Assembly: GCA_036495095.1 (NCBI GenBank)
Contig: DASXNK010000169.1
Span: 1 to 48,485, forward strand
Source: Candidatus Dormiibacterota bacterium
GTDB taxonomy: Bacteria > Chloroflexota > Dormibacteria > Aeolococcales > Aeolococcaceae
DNA: 48,485 nt
Direction of reading: 5' to 3'
The first letter of the stretch is position 1. Each line of letters begins with the position of its first letter. The translations under genes were made by a program, and so were the position numbers. Positions 45,416 through 48,485 of this stretch are shown piece by piece. The notes under the pieces were generated by a model. That model worked only from the letters and a program-made list of their open reading frames with translations, made no database searches and was not told the DNA's origin.

Positions 45416-46068
45416 GACCGTCCTCCCGCGGTCGGGGCGGTGCCGATGCCCCGGTGGTTGAGGATGATGTGCACCAGCTCCCAGAGGATGTGGTACGTCG
45501 CCAGGTGGAGCTCCTGGGCCACCAGCGGGTGGGGCTCCTCGACCTCGAAGACGTGGTCGGCGGCCACGGTGCCGTCGTCGGGGCCGTCGAGCAGGGCGAT
45601 GGTGAGCATGCCCTTCGCACGGGCCGCGTCGAGCCCGCGGGTCACCGCCGGCGAGGCGGGCAGGTCGGCGAAGGCGAGGGCGATGTCTCCGGCGCCCCCG
45701 AGCACCTCCAGCTGGTGGGAGAACACCGAGTCACGGTCGCCGCCGAGCAGGATGCCGGTGACGGTGGCGGAGTCGGTGGTGAGCGAGAGCGCGGGGAGGG
45801 CCCGGCAGCCGGGGAGGGCGGGGTGGACGTACTCGACCGAGTTGTGCTGGGCGTCGGTGGCGCGCAGCCCGCTCCCGAAGATCAGCAGGGTGCCGCCGTC
45901 GAAGAAGCGGTCGGCCATCGCCGAGGCGCAGGCGGCCACCGCCGGGGCGTGGCTCGCGAAGAAGCTCTCGGAGGCGCGCATGCTGTGGGCGAAGCGCTCG
46001 CGCACCATCGCCCGGGCGGCGTCGTGGCCGCCGGGGCGCTCCCCATCGTGGCGCTGCTGGGCGATCAT
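45412..46068 (-). CDS. SIS-domain protein with altered active site, in hydrogenase operon
   Basis: A 218-residue SIS-fold paralogue of the gene at 44514; both share a Tyr-His-Ile/Val-Leu-Trp-Glu-Leu-Val segment near the end and Ala-Leu-Ser-Leu-Thr in the middle. The sugar-phosphate loops have changed: Gly-Ser-Gly-Leu-Arg-Ala-Thr replaces Gly-Asn-Gly-Gly-Ser-Ala, and Phe-Ala-Asp-Leu-Pro-Ala-Ser replaces Ser-Thr-Ser-Gly-Asn-Ser. It may have lost catalysis and act as a binding or partner subunit. Start ATG at 46066-46068 overlaps the hypF stop; the stop overlaps the HypC-like gene. Confidence 0.8.
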   Translation of the reverse strand: MIAQQRHDGERPGGHDAARAMVRERFAHSMRASESFFASHAPAVAACASAMADRFFDGGTLLIFGSGLRATDAQHNSVEYVHPALPGCRALPALSLTTDSATVTGILLGGDRDSVFSHQLEVLGGAGDIALAFADLPASPAVTRGLDAARAKGMLTIALLDGPDDGTVAADHVFEVEEPHPLVAQELHLATYHILWELVHIILNHRGIGTAPTAGGRS

Positions 46069-48431
46069 CCCGCCACCACCGCCGCCGCCGGCGCCCGGCG
46101 CGACCGCGCCGCCGCCACCAGCGCCTGGCCCAGGCTGATGCCCCCATCGTTGGCCGGAACGAACCGGTTGCTGTAGACCTCGAGCCCGGCGTCGCGGAGG
46201 AGGGCGTCGACCCGCTCCAGCAGCAGCGCGTTCTGGAAGACGCCGCCGCTCAGCGCCACCCGGCGCAGGCCGGTCTCGGTGGAGAGCCGGCGGCAGGCGG
46301 CGGTCACCGCCGCGGCCAGGGTCTCGTGGAAGCGGGCGGCGAGCAGCTCCACCGGCACACCGGCGAGCCGGTCGGCGACCAGCCGCCGGATCAGCTCGAG
46401 GGTGTCGATGCGCAATGGTTCGCCCTGCATCCCCACAGGGTAGCGCCCGGCGTCCCTCGGGTCGATGCCGCTCGCGAGGGACTCGAGGCGCATCGCAGCC
46501 TCGGCCTCGAAGCTGGAGTGGTGGGCGACCCCGAGCAGGCTGGCGACGGCGTCGAAGAGCCGCCCCGCGCTGGTGCTCAGCGGCGCCGCGGTGGGGCTGG
46601 CGGCGACGCGCACCACCAGCCGCCAGCGCCGCGCGTCCGGGGCGCCCTCGCCGCCGAACCACTCCGGCGGTGTCTCGCCCGCCAGCCCGGCGGCGCAGAG
46701 ATAGGCGGCGGCCATCCGCCAGCCCTCGCGCGCGCACAGGTCGCCGCCGGGCTGCCGGACTGCAAGCAGGTGCCCGGCGCGCTCGAAGTGAGCCTCGTCA
46801 CACAGCAGGAACTCGCCGCCCCAGATGCCGCCGTCGGTGCCGTGCCCGACGCCGTCGAAGGCGACCCCCAGCAGCCGTCCGCGGAGCCCGTGCTCGGCCA
46901 TCACGCTGGCGATGTGGGCGTGGTGGTGCTGCACCCTCACCGGCTCGCCCACGCCCCATTCCGCGGCCCGGCTCTCCGCCAGCGTGGTCGAGGCGTAGTC
47001 GGGATGCAGGTCGCACGCGACCACCTGGGGATGCGCCCCGAAGAGCCGCAGGCAGGTGGTCAGCGACTCCTCGTGGTGGCGCAGGGTCAGCGGGTGGTCG
47101 AGGTCGCCGATGTGGGGGCCGACGAAGGCGTCGCCGCCGCGGAGCACGCAGAACGTGTTCTTGAGGTGAGCGCCGAGGGCGAGCACCTCGATCTCGCGCT
47201 CCTCGAGCGGCGCCGGCAGGGGACAGTGGCCGCGGGCGCGGCGCACCAGCCGCTCCTCGCCGGCGACCACGCGGGCGACCGAGTCGTCGTAGCGGGCGTG
47301 GATGTCGCGGTCGTGGAGGAGGAAGAGGTCGGCGATACCGGCGAGCCGGCCCAGCGCCTCGTCGTTGTCCTTCGCGATCGGCTCCTCGCTGAGGTTGCCA
47401 CTGGTCATCACCAGCGGACGCCCGGTGTCGCCGAGCAGCAGGTGGTGGAGCGGGGTGTAGGGGAGCATCAGCCCCAGCTCGGACACCCCCGGGGCGACCC
47501 CGCCGGCGACCGCGCCGGCCCCGGGACGGCGCCGCAGCAGCAGCACCGGCCGCGCCGTGCCCTCCAGGATGGCGGCCTCGGTGTCGCTCACCTCGCAGAG
47601 CTCGCGGGCCACCGCGAGGTCGGCGACCATCACCGCGAAGGGCTTGGCGGGACGGTGCTTGCGCTCGCGCAGCCGCGCCACCGCACCCTCGTCGGTGGCG
47701 TCGCAGGCGAGCTGGAAGCCGCCCAGGCCCTTGAGCGCGATCACCTCGCCACCGGCCAGCGCCGCCGCGGCGAGGCGCAGCGCATCAGCGTCGACGGCGA
47801 CCCCGGCGGCGTCCGTCAACCACAGCCGGGGACCGCAGCGGGGGCAGGCGATCGGCTGGGCGTGGAAGCGGCGGTCGGCGGGGTCGTCGTACTCGGCGCG
47901 GCACTCGGCGCACATCGGGAAGTGGCGCATCGTGGTGCGCGGCCGGTCGTAGGGCAGGCTCTCGATGATGGTGAAGCGGGGCCCGCACGCGGTGCAGTTG
48001 GTGAACGGGTAGCGGTGACGCCGCTGGGCCGGGTCGAGGATCTCGGCGAGGCAGTCGGAGCAGGTCGCGGCGTCCGGGGACACCGGCTGGTACTCGCCCT
48101 CGACGGCGCGGCTCTCGACGATGCGGAAGCCGTCCTCGCCGAGCAGGTCGAGGTCGGCGCTCTCGACCGCGGTGATGCGCGCCAGCCGGGGCGGCCGGGT
48201 GCGCAGCTCGTCGACGAAGGCGTCGACGGCGGCGGGCGGGCCCTCGACCTCGATGAGCACGGCGCCCGAGGTGTTGCACACCGTCCCGGCGAGCCGGTGG
48301 CGGTGGGCGAGCTCCCACACGAAGGGCCGGAACCCGACCCCCTGCACCACTCCGCGGACGCGCAGGCGTCGCCGCACGCACGCCGAAGCGCCGCACACCG
48401 GGGACGTGATCCGCGCCGTCACCGCCTGCAT
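46065..48431 (-). CDS. hypF: Carbamoyltransferase HypF
   Basis: A 788-residue enzyme that makes carbamoyl-AMP from carbamoyl phosphate and passes the carbamoyl group to HypE. Domains in order: acylphosphatase (Gly-Val-Val-Gln-Gly-Val-Gly-Phe-Arg near residues 27-35), two zinc fingers (Cys-Ser-Asp-Cys to Cys-Thr-Ala-Cys, then Cys-Ala-Glu-Cys to Cys-Pro-Arg-Cys, about 120-200), YrdC-like (Lys-His-Arg-Pro-Ala-Lys-Pro-Phe-Ala near 258), and Kae1-like with Val-Gln-His-His-His-Ala-His near 480, Gly-Gly-Val-Phe-Gln-Asn and Asn-Asp-Gly-Gly-Ile-Ser near the end. The ATG at 48429-48431 has GAGGGG six bases upstream; an earlier GTG adds 12 residues. hypA, hypB and hydrogenase genes may lie to the right. 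Confidence 0.95.
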   Translation of the reverse strand: MQAVTARITSPVCGASACVRRRLRVRGVVQGVGFRPFVWELAHRHRLAGTVCNTSGAVLIEVEGPPAAVDAFVDELRTRPPRLARITAVESADLDLLGEDGFRIVESRAVEGEYQPVSPDAATCSDCLAEILDPAQRRHRYPFTNCTACGPRFTIIESLPYDRPRTTMRHFPMCAECRAEYDDPADRRFHAQPIACPRCGPRLWLTDAAGVAVDADALRLAAAALAGGEVIALKGLGGFQLACDATDEGAVARLRERKHRPAKPFAVMVADLAVARELCEVSDTEAAILEGTARPVLLLRRRPGAGAVAGGVAPGVSELGLMLPYTPLHHLLLGDTGRPLVMTSGNLSEEPIAKDNDEALGRLAGIADLFLLHDRDIHARYDDSVARVVAGEERLVRRARGHCPLPAPLEEREIEVLALGAHLKNTFCVLRGGDAFVGPHIGDLDHPLTLRHHEESLTTCLRLFGAHPQVVACDLHPDYASTTLAESRAAEWGVGEPVRVQHHHAHIASVMAEHGLRGRLLGVAFDGVGHGTDGGIWGGEFLLCDEAHFERAGHLLAVRQPGGDLCAREGWRMAAAYLCAAGLAGETPPEWFGGEGAPDARRWRLVVRVAASPTAAPLSTSAGRLFDAVASLLGVAHHSSFEAEAAMRLESLASGIDPRDAGRYPVGMQGEPLRIDTLELIRRLVADRLAGVPVELLAARFHETLAAAVTAACRRLSTETGLRRVALSGGVFQNALLLERVDALLRDAGLEVYSNRFVPANDGGISLGQALVAAARSRRAPAAAVVAG

Positions 48432-48485
48432 CGATCGCCCCTCGGCCCAGGAGGAGGGGGCGGACACGCCACCGGTGGTGACGTG

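Overview
The window is a very G+C-rich, gene-dense bacterial chromosome segment with GTG and ATG starts and many 4-base GTGA/ATGA overlaps. No rRNA, phage, insertion sequence or CRISPR array was seen. A soluble MoaC/MogA pair, a possible LPASG wall-sorting tail, TANNNT boxes set 6-8 bases before start codons with no Shine-Dalgarno site, and a hydrogenase-maturation operon fit an actinobacterium or a high-G+C Chloroflexota/Dormibacterota-like soil lineage. That placement is inference; there is no rRNA or marker gene to settle it.

Layout. Positions 1-14.7 kb are mixed housekeeping: a secreted or membrane protein start, a Nif3-like protein, a PAP2 phosphatase, a small unknown protein, mogA and moaC (molybdenum cofactor), a methyltransferase, a lipoprotein, a histidine kinase with a nearby single-domain response regulator, a possible wall-anchored protein, a Nudix hydrolase, a YceI protein, a CPBP protease overlapping an ABC solute-binding lipoprotein, gcvT-gcvH, and a secreted S53 peptidase. 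From 14.76 to 27.25 kb an adenosylcobalamin riboswitch precedes a tightly coupled corrin-ring operon: cobO, cobN, a cbiX-cobB fusion, cbiC, cbiD, cbiET, cbiL and a cbiF-cbiG fusion. From 27.3 to 33.0 kb lies an unrelated island: a methyltransferase, a small protein, a membrane-anchored periplasmic-binding-like fusion protein, two DUF202 proteins, a cell-wall amidase and a TauE/SafE permease. At 33.16 kb a second, near-duplicate riboswitch precedes the rest of the B12 pathway: cbiH, cobT, cobS, cbiB, cobD/cobC, cobQ, cobU and a PduX-like kinase whose stop codon lies inside a convergent tRNA-Val gene. After an SDR dehydrogenase, 41.9-48.4 kb holds a leftward [NiFe]-hydrogenase maturation operon: hypF, SIS, hypC-like, SIS, hypC, hypD, hypE.

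Together the two B12 operons encode almost the whole anaerobic (early-cobalt) route from sirohydrochlorin to cobalamin with its aminopropanol arm. Missing are a recognisable CbiJ/CobK reductase and the steps before sirohydrochlorin. CobN, the late cobaltochelatase subunit, sits beside CbiX, the early one, without CobS/CobT chelatase partners. The points most worth a second look are the CbiC protein whose expected catalytic histidine is a tyrosine, the CbiX-CobB fusion, the twin riboswitches with a matching ribosome-site-masking hairpin, and the repeated SIS-HypC gene pair in the hydrogenase operon.
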